DNA from: a virus
Virus record (IMG/VR): IMGVR_UViG_3300046463_000610
Coordinates: 1 to 25,044 of that record
Strand: one strand, 5' to 3'
Length of the DNA stretch: 25,044 nt
The position numbers and the translations under genes were made by a program. Shown piece after piece: positions 7,472 to 13,474 of the stretch; the stretch's first letter is position 1, and each line of letters opens with the position of its first letter. Below the pieces are notes generated by a model, which had not been told where the DNA came from, made no database searches, and was given only the letters and a program-made list of their open reading frames with translations.

Positions 7472-7899
7472 GCAGCCACCACTGTAGGAGCGAGCCGCAG
7501 GTAGGCGCGGATCTGCTCCATCGTGTCGAAGTGGCCACGGCACACCACCGCGAGATAACCCTGGGCGTTGAGTTTGCGAATGCGTTCGTGCTGGCTCTCA
7601 GAGATTGCGGCATCGTTCGGCGGCGTGGCCTTGAATTCGATGTACAGGCCGAAGAATCCACCACGGGCCATTGGCAGGACCAGATCAGGGATGCCGGCTT
7701 TCACGCCTTGGGCCTTCAACTTCGCCGCGACGGCTTTGACGCGATGCCCGCCGTTCGGAACATGAAAGATCAGGTCAGCGACTTCGGGCATCCGAGCACG
7801 AAGCTCAGCCATCAACGCCGCCTGCTCCAGCCCCTCACGGTCTACTGGTTTGGCGCGGGTGGTCGGGGTCTTGAACAGCTTCATGGCCGCCAGCTTCAT
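7468..7899 (-). CDS. VRR-NUC domain endonuclease
   Basis: A 143-residue PD-(D/E)XK nuclease of the VRR-NUC type. The core motif is seen as GIPDLVLP (D72), then GLYIEFKA (E88-x-K90), and then SESQHERIRKLNAQGYLAVV, with Q103 and the helix typical of this fold. The early E25-Q26 of REGLEQAALM matches the first conserved acidic helix. Stand-alone phage VRR-NUC proteins are thought to cut branched or flap DNA, taking the place of a RusA or NinG-type junction nuclease in the lambda nin region. It is coupled by overlapping start and stop codons to a 37-aa gene upstream and to a recombinase downstream. An alternative start is Met6. Confidence 0.9.
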   Translation of the reverse strand: MKLAAMKLFKTPTTRAKPVDREGLEQAALMAELRARMPEVADLIFHVPNGGHRVKAVAAKLKAQGVKAGIPDLVLPMARGGFFGLYIEFKATPPNDAAISESQHERIRKLNAQGYLAVVCRGHFDTMEQIRAYLRLAPTVVAA

Positions 7900-8009
7900 T
7901 TACGGTCGCCCCGCACTTTACGGTACCGGTCGCTCAGGCGGCGGCACACCTCGTAGAGCGCACAATTGGCGAGGATTAACAGAACGAGCAAAGTCATTGG
8001 GTCGATCAT
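7896..8009 (-). CDS. 37-aa single-pass membrane peptide
   Basis: A short reading frame of 37 codons starting MIDPMTLLVLLILANCALYE and ending in a strongly basic tail (CRRLSDRYRKVRGDRK). Residues about 5-18 are hydrophobic enough for one membrane segment, with the basic tail predicted to stay inside. Its start overlaps the preceding stop as ATGA, and its stop overlaps the nuclease start as ATGA. Such coupling on both sides is good evidence that it is translated. Function is unknown. Confidence 0.72.
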   Translation of the reverse strand: MIDPMTLLVLLILANCALYEVCRRLSDRYRKVRGDRK

Positions 8010-8308
8010 GCAGCCCCCTTCACGGTGAGTATTCCGGCCCGGATCAGGGCCTCATGTGTTTCGGCGATCGCGCGCGGCATGTCGTACCAATCAATGTCGC
8101 CGGCGGCGCGGCCATCGATGACGTCATGGCAGGCGCTGCAGGCGTATACCGCCACGGTGTCGAAGCCCTTCATGCCCATGCCCTTCTGCCCACACGGCAA
8201 ATGCGCGAGCACGGTGGTGGCTGGGTTGTAGTTGCAGATGCCTGGCAGGCGGACGGTGCAGTCCTGGCCATTGGCCGAAGCGCGGAGTTTCTTCGAGGTC
8301 ACGCGCAT
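8006..8308 (-). CDS. DUF1364 (YbcO-like) HNH-type nuclease domain protein
   Basis: From the ATG at 8308 the protein is 100 residues, starting MRVTSKKLRASANGQDC. It matches the lambdoid DUF1364 pattern: C17TVRLPGIC25NYNPATTVLAH36, a Gly-rich linker GQKGMGMKG, and AVYAC57SAC60HDVIDGR. The Cys and His residues should bind zinc, and the fold of the E. coli relative YbcO is HNH-like, so it is probably a DNA endonuclease acting on phage replication or recombination intermediates. GGGGGAG lies 5-6 bases before this ATG. The frame stays open to 8356, but that part lies inside the upstream gene. It overlaps its neighbours on both sides. Confidence 0.9.
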   Translation of the reverse strand: MRVTSKKLRASANGQDCTVRLPGICNYNPATTVLAHLPCGQKGMGMKGFDTVAVYACSACHDVIDGRAAGDIDWYDMPRAIAETHEALIRAGILTVKGAA

Positions 8309-8508
8309 ACCCGCTCCCCCGTGGTGATATCGATGACTTCGCAGGTGGACGGCCACATCGACTGGCCGAACCGCAGAGCTGCAGCCGAGTCAGCAAACAA
8401 AGCGACAGCGCGGTCTGGCTGGTAGCCCAGGTCCCATTTGTAGCCGCAGCTGTGCACGGCAAAGCGGTACTCGGCTGGGTCAGTGGGAGCGAGATACGGG
8501 TTAGGCAT
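8299..8508 (-). CDS. Small phage protein of unknown function (69 aa)
   Basis: Starting at the ATG at 8508 the protein reads MPNPYLAPTDPAEYRFAVHS and later ALRFGQSMWPSTCEVIDITT. I do not recognise a characterised family. It looks like a compact alpha/beta protein with no cysteine pair motif, signal or membrane segment. The start is marked by GGAGGTGATC, a ten-base perfect match to the 16S 3' end, 8 bases before the ATG. That is the strongest ribosome site in the operon, so it may be made in larger amounts than its neighbours. The ribosome site lies in the last codons of the P-like gene, which it overlaps by 8 bases. Confidence 0.78.
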   Translation of the reverse strand: MPNPYLAPTDPAEYRFAVHSCGYKWDLGYQPDRAVALFADSAAALRFGQSMWPSTCEVIDITTGERVCA

Positions 8509-9277
8509 GATGATCACCTCCCACGGCACGCGGCGAAGGCGTCAAACCAAAGCGGCGCAGCAGCTGCTCCCGGGCGGACTGCCCATCAGTGGGAATACCC
8601 ATCCGCGACACCTGGGCCTGCGCAACTCGTTCGGTCAGCTCGGAGGCCCACTCGACTTGGGACTTGCTACCATCATGGCCGATACCAACGGCGATCTCTT
8701 CCAGCGGAAGCCCTTTCACCAACCTGCGAATCGTGATGTCGTAAGCCCGATCGAATACCTTGCTGGCTTTCTCGGGAATCTGGTCGCAGAGGTTGTGGAT
8801 CTCACATTGGAGCGCTGCGTGCCGTACGGCCGGATGAGACCAGGTGCGCTCGCCAAATCGGCTCGGGTGCGAATTATCCAGGGCCTCGCGGAAGGCCTTG
8901 TCGTGCGAAGGGATACCCAGCATTTCAGGGGTGGGCTGGCACCACTTGATGAACTTCCCGACGCTGGGCGCGAAGTCGCCGCCGAGGTTTCGGCAATTCT
9001 GGATGCCGTACCGGATCTGCTCGATCTGGTTGATACCCTCGGCGAGGAACGCTTTGATCCAGCTACGCTTCGCCGCGTCCAGGGTTTCGTCGTCTGGCCA
9101 CGCCTGACGCCAAGCCGGAAAGATGGCCTTGAGCTCCTTGAACAGAGCGTTGACGACTTCGGCGGTACCCGGGGCGAGCTGAGTCGGCACCGACGGAATA
9201 ACCGGCGGCAGATTGCCCATGGTTTGTAGGAGCATGGTGGCGCTTTTAACGGTCGGCTTTTTCGCGGGTGCGTTCAT
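8501..9277 (-). CDS. Replication protein P-like helicase loader
   Basis: A 258-residue protein starting MNAPAKKPTVKSATMLLQTM. It has the layout of lambda P: a disordered N-terminus, a conserved central block (VNALFKELKAIFPAWRQAW, KRSWIKAFLAEGINQIEQIR, GGDFAPSVGKFIKWCQP), and a less conserved tail. P proteins bring host DnaB to the origin-bound initiator and strip the host loader. The ATG at 9277 overlaps the O-like stop (TGATG), with GGAGG 6 bases before it. A GTG three bases earlier is too close to the ribosome site. The O then P order and the iterons within O support the role. Confidence 0.9.
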   Translation of the reverse strand: MNAPAKKPTVKSATMLLQTMGNLPPVIPSVPTQLAPGTAEVVNALFKELKAIFPAWRQAWPDDETLDAAKRSWIKAFLAEGINQIEQIRYGIQNCRNLGGDFAPSVGKFIKWCQPTPEMLGIPSHDKAFREALDNSHPSRFGERTWSHPAVRHAALQCEIHNLCDQIPEKASKVFDRAYDITIRRLVKGLPLEEIAVGIGHDGSKSQVEWASELTERVAQAQVSRMGIPTDGQSAREQLLRRFGLTPSPRAVGGDHHA

Positions 9278-10065
9278 CACAAACCTCCAAGGTCGTCGGC
9301 CCAGCTGGTGCTATCGAAATCAGGCGCCTTACCCTGCCCCGACGCCTTGACGCGTTCGCGCTTCACCCACTGCACCAACCGGAAGCACCAGCCAGCAGCC
9401 GAGTCGACGGTGGTGGACTTGGTCACGAAGAAACCCTTGAACGCACGGACAGCTGCGTCAGGCACTGCGTCAGCAGGCAAGCCAGCAATCGCGATCTGGT
9501 CGGACAGGGACTTGGTATTCGGCTCCCAGGCAGCGAACATGGCGAAGCGTTGGCGATCATCCGGCGCATCGACGGCGGCCTGGTCCTGTCGAGAAATCTC
9601 ATCGGTCAACTCGCGCTGCAGCTGCTCTTCGGTTACCTGATGGTTAAGTGATGGATTGGGTGCAGCCGCTGCACCCCGTTCTGTCTCAGGCTGCACCCCG
9701 TTCTGTTGTGAGTTGCACCCCGTTGCGTCATCTGCACCCCGTTTTGCACGGGGTGCAGGATTTGCACCCCGCGATAGTTGAAGGTCGTAAACGACTGGGC
9801 GGCGGTCATGACGATCGATATGCACGGCGGCAATCGCTTGGTTGCCCTTCTGGATCAGTCCAACCTTCTCCAAGTCGTCCAGCTTGTAGCGCACGGTGCG
9901 CTCAGAGAGTCCGGTGTCCTGAGCCAGAGTCGAGGCAGATGGAAAGGCGCCAGCACCGTTGGAACCGGCGTAGTTGGCCAGGCACAGCAACACGTGACGC
10001 GCGCTTGAGTCTTTCAGGGTTTCAGTGGGCAAAGAGAGCGCCCAGGACATTGCTTGAACACTCAC
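9277..10065 (-). CDS. Replication initiator O-like protein (winged HTH plus DnaT-like domain)
   Basis: A 262-residue protein, GTG start at 10065 (MSVQAMSWALSLPTETLKD). Residues about 15-75 form a winged helix-turn-helix (FPSASTLAQDTGLSERTVRY then LDDLEKVGLIQKG), typical of phage initiators. A low-complexity linker with repeated QNGVQ-like residues is encoded by the iterons at 9670-9772. The C-terminal part (AAWEPNTKSLSDQIAIAG and WCFRLVQWVKRE) resembles the DnaT ssDNA-binding domain. As in lambda, the protein should bind the repeats within its own gene and recruit P and DnaB. GTGA overlaps the Rha stop, and GGAG is 7 bases before the start. An ATG at 10050 is possible. Confidence 0.88.
   Translation of the reverse strand: MSVQAMSWALSLPTETLKDSSARHVLLCLANYAGSNGAGAFPSASTLAQDTGLSERTVRYKLDDLEKVGLIQKGNQAIAAVHIDRHDRRPVVYDLQLSRGANPAPRAKRGADDATGCNSQQNGVQPETERGAAAAPNPSLNHQVTEEQLQRELTDEISRQDQAAVDAPDDRQRFAMFAAWEPNTKSLSDQIAIAGLPADAVPDAAVRAFKGFFVTKSTTVDSAAGWCFRLVQWVKRERVKASGQGKAPDFDSTSWADDLGGL
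9670..9772. repeat. Iterons inside the O-like gene: predicted replication origin
   Basis: Four direct copies of TGCACCCCGTT begin at 9670, 9692, 9714 and 9733, so the first three are spaced 22 bases (two helical turns) and the next 19. A fifth near copy (TGCACCCCGC) begins at 9763. An inverted copy, ACGGGGTGCA at 9748-9757, pairs with 9733-9742 as a perfect 10-base inverted repeat with a 5-base spacer. The position inside the initiator gene, between its DNA-binding and C-terminal regions, is that of lambda ori. A strongly AT-rich unwinding tract is not obvious, though 9635-9660 is somewhat richer in A and T. Confidence 0.85.
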
Positions 10066-10805
10066 AGCGAGGCTCCGATATTCTTTTCAGCCAGATAGGC
10101 CAGGCCTTTTGGTGTTACGAGAGGTTGAAAGGCCGCACGATCCTCACCGGTCTCCGGATCGCTCTTCAGCGCGGTGACCTTGTGGACCAGATAGCCGGAG
10201 GTGATGCGGGGTTGGTAGGCGGTCCAGCGCTTGGAGCCGCCGCGGTGGAAGATCCAGCGATTCTTCTCAAGCCACTGAAAAAGCTTGGACGGTGGCACCT
10301 GAAGTTGTTTGGCGGCATCACTGATGCAGATCGCGCCGGCGGCGGACGCCAGACGCTTGATGGCAGCTACCTTCGGCGCCTGGTCCAAGATCACCAAACG
10401 AAGAGATTGGTTCTCCTTCGCCTGATCAGCAGCCGCTTGCAGCGCCTCGGCGTAGGTAGCCGGAATCTGGAACTGATCCGCCCTCGCCTCCAGCTCCTGC
10501 CACCGATCAATGATCCGGGCGCGCAACTCGACGCTGTAGCCTGAGACCACCACCAGGGTGTCGCGCCGGGAAAGCAGGAATTCACGGTAGACCTGACCGT
10601 TCTGCGGGTGAACGTAGGGGGTGTCGTTTGAAGAAACGACACCCTTGGCAACGTAAGCGCGGATGGATTTCAGCACGTTGTCATGAGTGCTGCCCGTCAG
10701 TTCGGCAATCTCGCGAGACGACATCGTGTGTCGCGACACGTTTTGTGATTGATCGAAAAGTGTCGCGACGTGGCGGGTATTGCTTGGAGCGGTGTTGATG
10801 TTCAT
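10062..10805 (-). CDS. Rha-family regulator with KilAC (antirepressor) C-terminal domain
   Basis: A 247-residue protein. The N-terminal part (HTMSSREIAELTGSTHDNVL, then NGQVYREFLLSRRDTLVVVSGY) matches the Rha domain found in phage regulatory proteins. The C-terminal part from about residue 120 (YAEALQAAADQAKENQSL, ISDAAKQLQVPPSKLFQWL, TPKGLAYLAEKN) matches the KilAC/ANT domain with its helix-turn-helix. Such proteins act in phage antirepression or lytic switching, but the target here is unknown. GAGGGG is 5 bases before the ATG. It is coupled to the O-like gene by a GTGA overlap. Its 5' part holds two palindromic motifs and a perfect hairpin (see separate entries). Confidence 0.92.
   Translation of the reverse strand: MNINTAPSNTRHVATLFDQSQNVSRHTMSSREIAELTGSTHDNVLKSIRAYVAKGVVSSNDTPYVHPQNGQVYREFLLSRRDTLVVVSGYSVELRARIIDRWQELEARADQFQIPATYAEALQAAADQAKENQSLRLVILDQAPKVAAIKRLASAAGAICISDAAKQLQVPPSKLFQWLEKNRWIFHRGGSKRWTAYQPRITSGYLVHKVTALKSDPETGEDRAAFQPLVTPKGLAYLAEKNIGASL
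10619..10644. repeat. Perfect 11-bp inverted repeat with 4-base loop in the Rha gene
   Basis: GGGTGTCGTTT and AAACGACACCC flank GAAG. No T run follows on either strand, so it is not an ordinary terminator. It falls about 55-62 codons into the gene. It could be an RNA hairpin slowing translation or a protein-binding site; nothing in the sequence decides. Confidence 0.75.
10728..10771. repeat. Two related palindromes near the start of the Rha gene
   Basis: A perfect 12-base palindrome, GTGTCGCGACAC (10728-10739), is followed by a near copy, GTGTCGCGACGT (10760-10771). Their centres are 32 bases apart, about three helical turns, on one face of the DNA. They lie about 35-75 bases inside the coding start. 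This is the pattern of a two-site operator, perhaps for autoregulation, but both also encode R-H residues, so chance is possible. Confidence 0.55.
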
Positions 10806-10837
10806 AATGGCCCCTCAAGTGTTTTGCGTTTTGAAGA

Positions 10838-10862
10838 AGCCGGTCTAGCCACCGGCTTTTTT
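10838..10862 (+). terminator. Hairpin between the CII-like and Rha genes; terminator for plus-strand transcripts
   Basis: AGCCGGT and ACCGGCT flank a 6-base loop, followed on the plus strand by six T. On the minus strand, the direction of the operon, the hairpin is followed only by CTTCTTC, so it would be a weak terminator or pause site. A second perfect 7-bp hairpin (10864-10880) overlaps the CII-like stop codon. A plus-strand transcript ending here would be antisense to the start of the Rha gene. Confidence 0.65.
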
Positions 10863-10873
10863 GTGCCTGAAAT

Positions 10874-11296
10874 TCAGGCAGCCTTGAGCGATTCGCGCAG
10901 GATCTGCAGAGCCTCGATCGCTTCAAGAATTGCTTTCTCGCCCTGGGCTTTCTCGTGCTGACTGATGTGGTTGTCCGCTGCTGCGTCGAAGATCAAACGC
11001 CCAACGTCACCGCACTCGGCGGAAAGGTTTCCGAGGGCCAGCATCAATGGCTTGGCCGCTGGCTTCTCGCGAGCAACCAGGTCGAAACCGAACTGATCAG
11101 CCAGGGCGGCGAGCGGGCGCATATCACCGGTGTGCAGCAAGATCCCGAAGAGGTGCTCAATCGTCAGGTGATGGGCATCGTTGTCGGGATTGGCGCGCTG
11201 CAGCAGGCTCACGTGAGGAACGCCCATCTTTGCCGCCAACGGTTTCGCCTCGTTGTCCAGAACGGCGCTCTGGCATGCCCTCAGAAAGTCTTCCAT
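10874..11296 (-). CDS. CII-like phage regulatory protein (Phage_CP76 type)
   Basis: A 140-residue protein from the ATG at 11296 (MEDFLRACQSAVLDNEAKPL). The block AKPLAAKMGVPHVSLLQRAN forms a helix-turn-helix. It is followed by HHLTIEHLFGILLHTGDMRP and a helical C-terminus. This is the pattern of proteins annotated as phage regulatory CII family in Pseudomonas phages. The place between cro and the replication genes is that of lambda cII, so a role in the lysis-lysogeny decision is likely, though sequence likeness to lambda CII itself is low. GAGG is 8 bases before the ATG. The open frame back to 11350 lacks a better start. Confidence 0.82.
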   Translation of the reverse strand: MEDFLRACQSAVLDNEAKPLAAKMGVPHVSLLQRANPDNDAHHLTIEHLFGILLHTGDMRPLAALADQFGFDLVAREKPAAKPLMLALGNLSAECGDVGRLIFDAAADNHISQHEKAQGEKAILEAIEALQILRESLKAA

Positions 11297-11379
11297 CCGT
11301 AAAACCTCGTAACAGTTTCCGTGGTGGCTCAATGCCAACCCGGCGATCATTCGTTCATCGACTGATCAAGGACGCATCC

Positions 11380-11586
11380 ATGACCGACTCTTCCGAACTG
11401 CAAGGCGAGATAACGGCCCTTTGTTGCTTCGTAGCTGCCTTGGCATCCTCCCTGCCCTTGTCTTCTCAGCACAGGCGTTGGCCTGCGTTTGAATCGAAGG
11501 CCGGTCTGTTGCGTGATCAGTTGAGCCAAGAGGCATTGCGCGGCTTCGAAGAGGCGACGATCCCGCTCAGTTCGAAGCGCGGTTAG
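11380..11586 (+). CDS. Small plus-strand protein in the cro-cII interval (68 aa)
   Basis: An open frame on the opposite strand to cro and the CII-like gene, starting MTDSSELQGEITALCCFVAA with AAGGA 7 bases before the ATG. The sequence (LPLSSQHRRWPAFESKAG then LRDQLSQEALRGFEEA) has the amphipathic helical pattern of a group of roughly 70-aa Pseudomonas phage and chromosomal proteins beginning MTD..EL...I.AL. Function is unknown. It ends four bases inside the cro 3' end, the two genes sharing stop-codon bases on opposite strands. It fills a 286-base stretch with no convincing minus-strand gene. Its transcript would be antisense to the cro-to-cII message. Confidence 0.6.
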   Translation: MTDSSELQGEITALCCFVAALASSLPLSSQHRRWPAFESKAGLLRDQLSQEALRGFEEATIPLSSKRG

Positions 11587-11777
11587 GCGGCAGTCTTTTG
11601 TGAGGGAAAGGGGCGCTGCTCAAGCGCTGATAGCGATCCATCCTCGTTGCACGTCACGATCACATCGCGACCCACGCGGATGGCCTTACTCAAAGCTCCT
11701 TGGGTGCAGCCAAGCATTTGCGCAGCCTTCGTATGGCCATGCTGTTTTGCGAATTCAGAAAGCGGGATACGGCGCAT
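11583..11777 (-). CDS. cro: Cro repressor, lambda Cro family
   Basis: A 64-residue protein, MRRIPLSEFAKQHGHTKAAQ, then LGCTQGALSKAIRVGRDVI and NEDGSLSALEQRPFPSQKTA. It aligns without gaps of note to lambda Cro (66 residues) over its whole length, with the helix-turn-helix TKAAQMLGCTQGALSKAI and the C-terminal beta strand and PFPS tail that form the dimer. It is the first gene of the leftward early transcript, 25 bases after the predicted start. GAGG lies 8 bases before the ATG. It should bind the same operators as CI, favouring lytic growth. Confidence 0.95.
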   Translation of the reverse strand: MRRIPLSEFAKQHGHTKAAQMLGCTQGALSKAIRVGRDVIVTCNEDGSLSALEQRPFPSQKTAA

Positions 11778-11808
11778 GGCGTCGTCCTCAATGTAATTAC
11801 TCGCCTCA

Positions 11809-11838
11809 ATTATGACCGCCGGTATTGTTTATAGTCAA
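11809..11838 (-). promoter_or_regulatory. Early right promoter (PR-like), reading into cro
   Basis: On the minus strand, -35 TTGACT (11833-11838), an 18-base spacer and -10 CATAAT (11809-11814). The -10 and spacer lie under operator 1 and the -35 touches operator 2, so a bound repressor would block it. The predicted start is near 11802, about 25 bases before cro. Confidence 0.85.
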
Positions 11839-11875
11839 TACCGCCGATATTGGTTGCACGAATACCGCAGGTAAT
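11812..11875. promoter_or_regulatory. Three CI/Cro operators (OR-like) between cro and cI
   Basis: Three 15-base sites fit the palindrome AATACCG-N-CGGTATT: 11812-11826 (left half weaker), 11837-11851 (one mismatch) and 11861-11875 (right half weaker). Centres are 11819, 11844 and 11868, spaced 25 and 24 bases, close to the lambda OR spacing. The same motif recurs at 16020-16059. Which site is strongest cannot be judged beyond consensus match: 11837-11851 is the best of the three. Confidence 0.88.
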
Positions 11876-11880
11876 ATGAT
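11854..11880 (+). promoter_or_regulatory. Repressor-maintenance promoter (PRM-like), reading into cI
   Basis: A -10 TATGAT (11875-11880) stands exactly 6 bases before the cI ATG, so transcription should start at or very near the ATG. The -35 is poor: TTGCAC (11854-11859) with a short 15-base spacer, or TTGGTT with 19. This suits a promoter needing activation by repressor bound at the adjacent operator, as in lambda. Confidence 0.65.
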
Positions 11881-11886
11881 TTGTGG

Positions 11887-12696
11887 ATGACTAAAGACTC
11901 GAGACGACTGCCACTTGCCGATTGGCAACTGGAAGATAGCGACCGCCTGAAAGAGATATTTCAGAAAAAGCGTGCTGCCCTGAAATTGACCCAGGAGAAG
12001 CTGGCAGCGGAATTGGGGGATGGCGTGACTCAGGGTGCCGTCAGTCACTTCATGAACCGGAGAACAGCGCTGAGCCTCAAAGCCGCTGCCGTGTTTGCGA
12101 AAATGCTTGAGGTTCCTGTATCGGAATTCAGTCCTCGTCTCGCTGAGCAACTTGGGCAGTTGAGTTCGGCCCTTGCGCCGGCTGATTCAGCAAAGTCGTA
12201 TGCGTCAAGGGATACCCCATCAGCAAACACGCCATTCCCTGAAGGCGCTGACGCTGAAGCAGCCGAAGACAAATACGCACACATCCCTCAGTACACTGCA
12301 AAAGCAGCCGCTGGCTTTGGACATGAGAACCCTCACGTTGAATCACACGCGACCCTCGCCTTCAAGCGCGAGTGGCTGCGTATCAAGGGCGTGAACCCGA
12401 AGAATCTGATGGTCATTTATGCCGATGGCGAAAGCATGTGGCCGACGATAAACGACCATGATGTGCTGCTCGTTGACGCATCTCGGATTGAGCCTGCGAA
12501 TGGCCATGTCTTTGTTTTGGCAAGCGCCGATAAAGGCGCGATCGTGAAGCGCCTGGTTCAGACTGCACTTGGTGGCTGGATCATCCGAAGCGATAACGAA
12601 GACAAGGATGAATACCCTGATCTCATGCTTTCACGAAGCGAGATCAATGAGCACCGAATCATCGGACGGGTGATTTGGCGAGGTGGTGACCTTTGA
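11887..12696 (+). CDS. cI: CI-type repressor with S24 autoprotease domain
   Basis: A 269-residue protein from the ATG at 11887. The N-terminal DNA-binding domain has the helix-turn-helix LTQEKLAAELGDGVTQGAVS (residues 34-53). A linker of about 50 residues leads to a LexA/CI-type protease domain. Its parts are the A142-G143 cleavage pair in TAKAAAGFGHENPH, S183 in GESMWPTINDHDV, and K221 in GAIVKRLV. It should repress the right and left promoters and cleave itself when RecA is activated. No ribosome site precedes the ATG and PRM would start at it, so the message is probably leaderless as in lambda. A TTG at 11881 also opens the frame. The stop overlaps the next gene's TTG start. Confidence 0.95.
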   Translation: MTKDSRRLPLADWQLEDSDRLKEIFQKKRAALKLTQEKLAAELGDGVTQGAVSHFMNRRTALSLKAAAVFAKMLEVPVSEFSPRLAEQLGQLSSALAPADSAKSYASRDTPSANTPFPEGADAEAAEDKYAHIPQYTAKAAAGFGHENPHVESHATLAFKREWLRIKGVNPKNLMVIYADGESMWPTINDHDVLLVDASRIEPANGHVFVLASADKGAIVKRLVQTALGGWIIRSDNEDKDEYPDLMLSRSEINEHRIIGRVIWRGGDL

Positions 12697-12920
12697 GCCT
12701 CACGAAACCAAACCAAGAATTACATCGAACCCTGGAAGCTGCTGCCGATGAGATTGAGGCTGCAGTCCAGGACTTATTTAGAAAAGCCAAGTCTTACGAC
12801 GAGCCTGAGTTTCTGGCGGCTATGGAAAGGATCAGCAGGATTCACGACCATGTGGATGTTCTGCGAGCCTTTGCCAAGCAAGTGATGGATGGCGCGATCA
12901 TCATGGTCAGCCCTGTTTGA
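12693..12920 (+). CDS. Tandem paralogue 1 of 3 (75 aa, unknown function)
   Basis: Starts with TTG overlapping the cI stop (TTGA), with GAGG 8 bases upstream, so it is co-expressed with cI. The protein reads MSLTKPNQELHRTLEAAADE then DEPEFLAAMERISRIHDHVD and is predicted to be two or three amphipathic helices. By ungapped hand alignment it shares 41 of 75 residues with copy 2. It differs from copies 2 and 3 in its C-terminus, which lacks the GRI.R.K.E ending. It has no signal, membrane segment or cysteine motif. I have seen single members of this type downstream of Pseudomonas prophage repressors, but no function is known to me. Confidence 0.85.
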   Translation: MSLTKPNQELHRTLEAAADEIEAAVQDLFRKAKSYDEPEFLAAMERISRIHDHVDVLRAFAKQVMDGAIIMVSPV

Positions 12921-12935
12921 TATCACGGAATACGG

Positions 12936-13163
12936 ATGCCTCTCACCAAACCCAACCAAGAGCTGCGCCGCGACCTGAAAGCCGCCGCCTCCGCTCTCGA
13001 AGACGCAGCGCACGACCTCTTTCGTGAATCGAAAAACTATGCCGAGCCAGAGTTTCTGGCGGCCATGGAGAAGATCGGGAAGCTGCATGTGCATGTGGAT
13101 CGTCTGATGGAGTATGCGGAAGAGGTGAGAGTAGGAAGGATCGTACGTGGGAAGGTTGAGTGA
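12936..13163 (+). CDS. Tandem paralogue 2 of 3 (75 aa, unknown function)
   Basis: Exactly the same length as its neighbours: MPLTKPNQELRRDLKAAASA then EPEFLAAMEKIGKLHVHVDR, ending GRIVRGKVE. The conserved frame LxKPxQ.LRR.LK, the KLH.HVDRL segment and the V..GRI.R.K.E ending define the family in this window. The ribosome site is weak (GGA in CACGGAATACGG), and the gene begins only 15 bases after copy 1 ends, which suggests one message for all. It shares 33 of 75 residues with copy 3 without gaps. A small helical, probably self-associating protein is a fair guess; the partner is unknown. Confidence 0.85.
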   Translation: MPLTKPNQELRRDLKAAASALEDAAHDLFRESKNYAEPEFLAAMEKIGKLHVHVDRLMEYAEEVRVGRIVRGKVE

Positions 13164-13195
13164 TCTGACGCGGCGCACATGTGCGGGAGGTTTAC

Positions 13196-13423
13196 ATGGG
13201 GCTCAACAAGCCAACCCAAGACCTGAGGCGCGAACTCAAAGAGCTGGCACGTAGTCTGGAACAGGCGGCGACCGAGGTGCTCGATATCACCAAGGGCTGC
13301 ACGGACACCGAGATTGTTCCCGCGCTGAAGCTGATGGCGAAGCTGTACGAGGATGCGGATCGACTGGCGGCTCTGGCGGATGAAGTCAGGGATGGGCGAA
13401 TAACTCGAGCCAAGCCTGAGTAG
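13196..13423 (+). CDS. Tandem paralogue 3 of 3 (75 aa, unknown function)
   Basis: Starts at the ATG at 13196 (MGLNKPTQDLRRELKELARS), set by GGGAGG 5 bases upstream, which also makes it exactly 75 residues like the other two. The open frame back to 13181 has no site. It is the most diverged copy: the central EPEFLAAME is replaced by DTEIVPALKLMAK, while the start, the DRL segment and the GRITRAKPE ending are kept. Its better ribosome site may give it a different level. The gene lies 32 bases after copy 2. Confidence 0.85.
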   Translation: MGLNKPTQDLRRELKELARSLEQAATEVLDITKGCTDTEIVPALKLMAKLYEDADRLAALADEVRDGRITRAKPE

Positions 13424-13474
13424 TCGTTGCAGGGATTGGCAAGACACGGTTTTTCATTGCTACCAAGGATAGGC

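Noticed and set aside
9670-9772. CRISPR array
   Set aside because: The repeats are short, closely spaced, partly inverted and inside the initiator gene, which fits iterons and not CRISPR.
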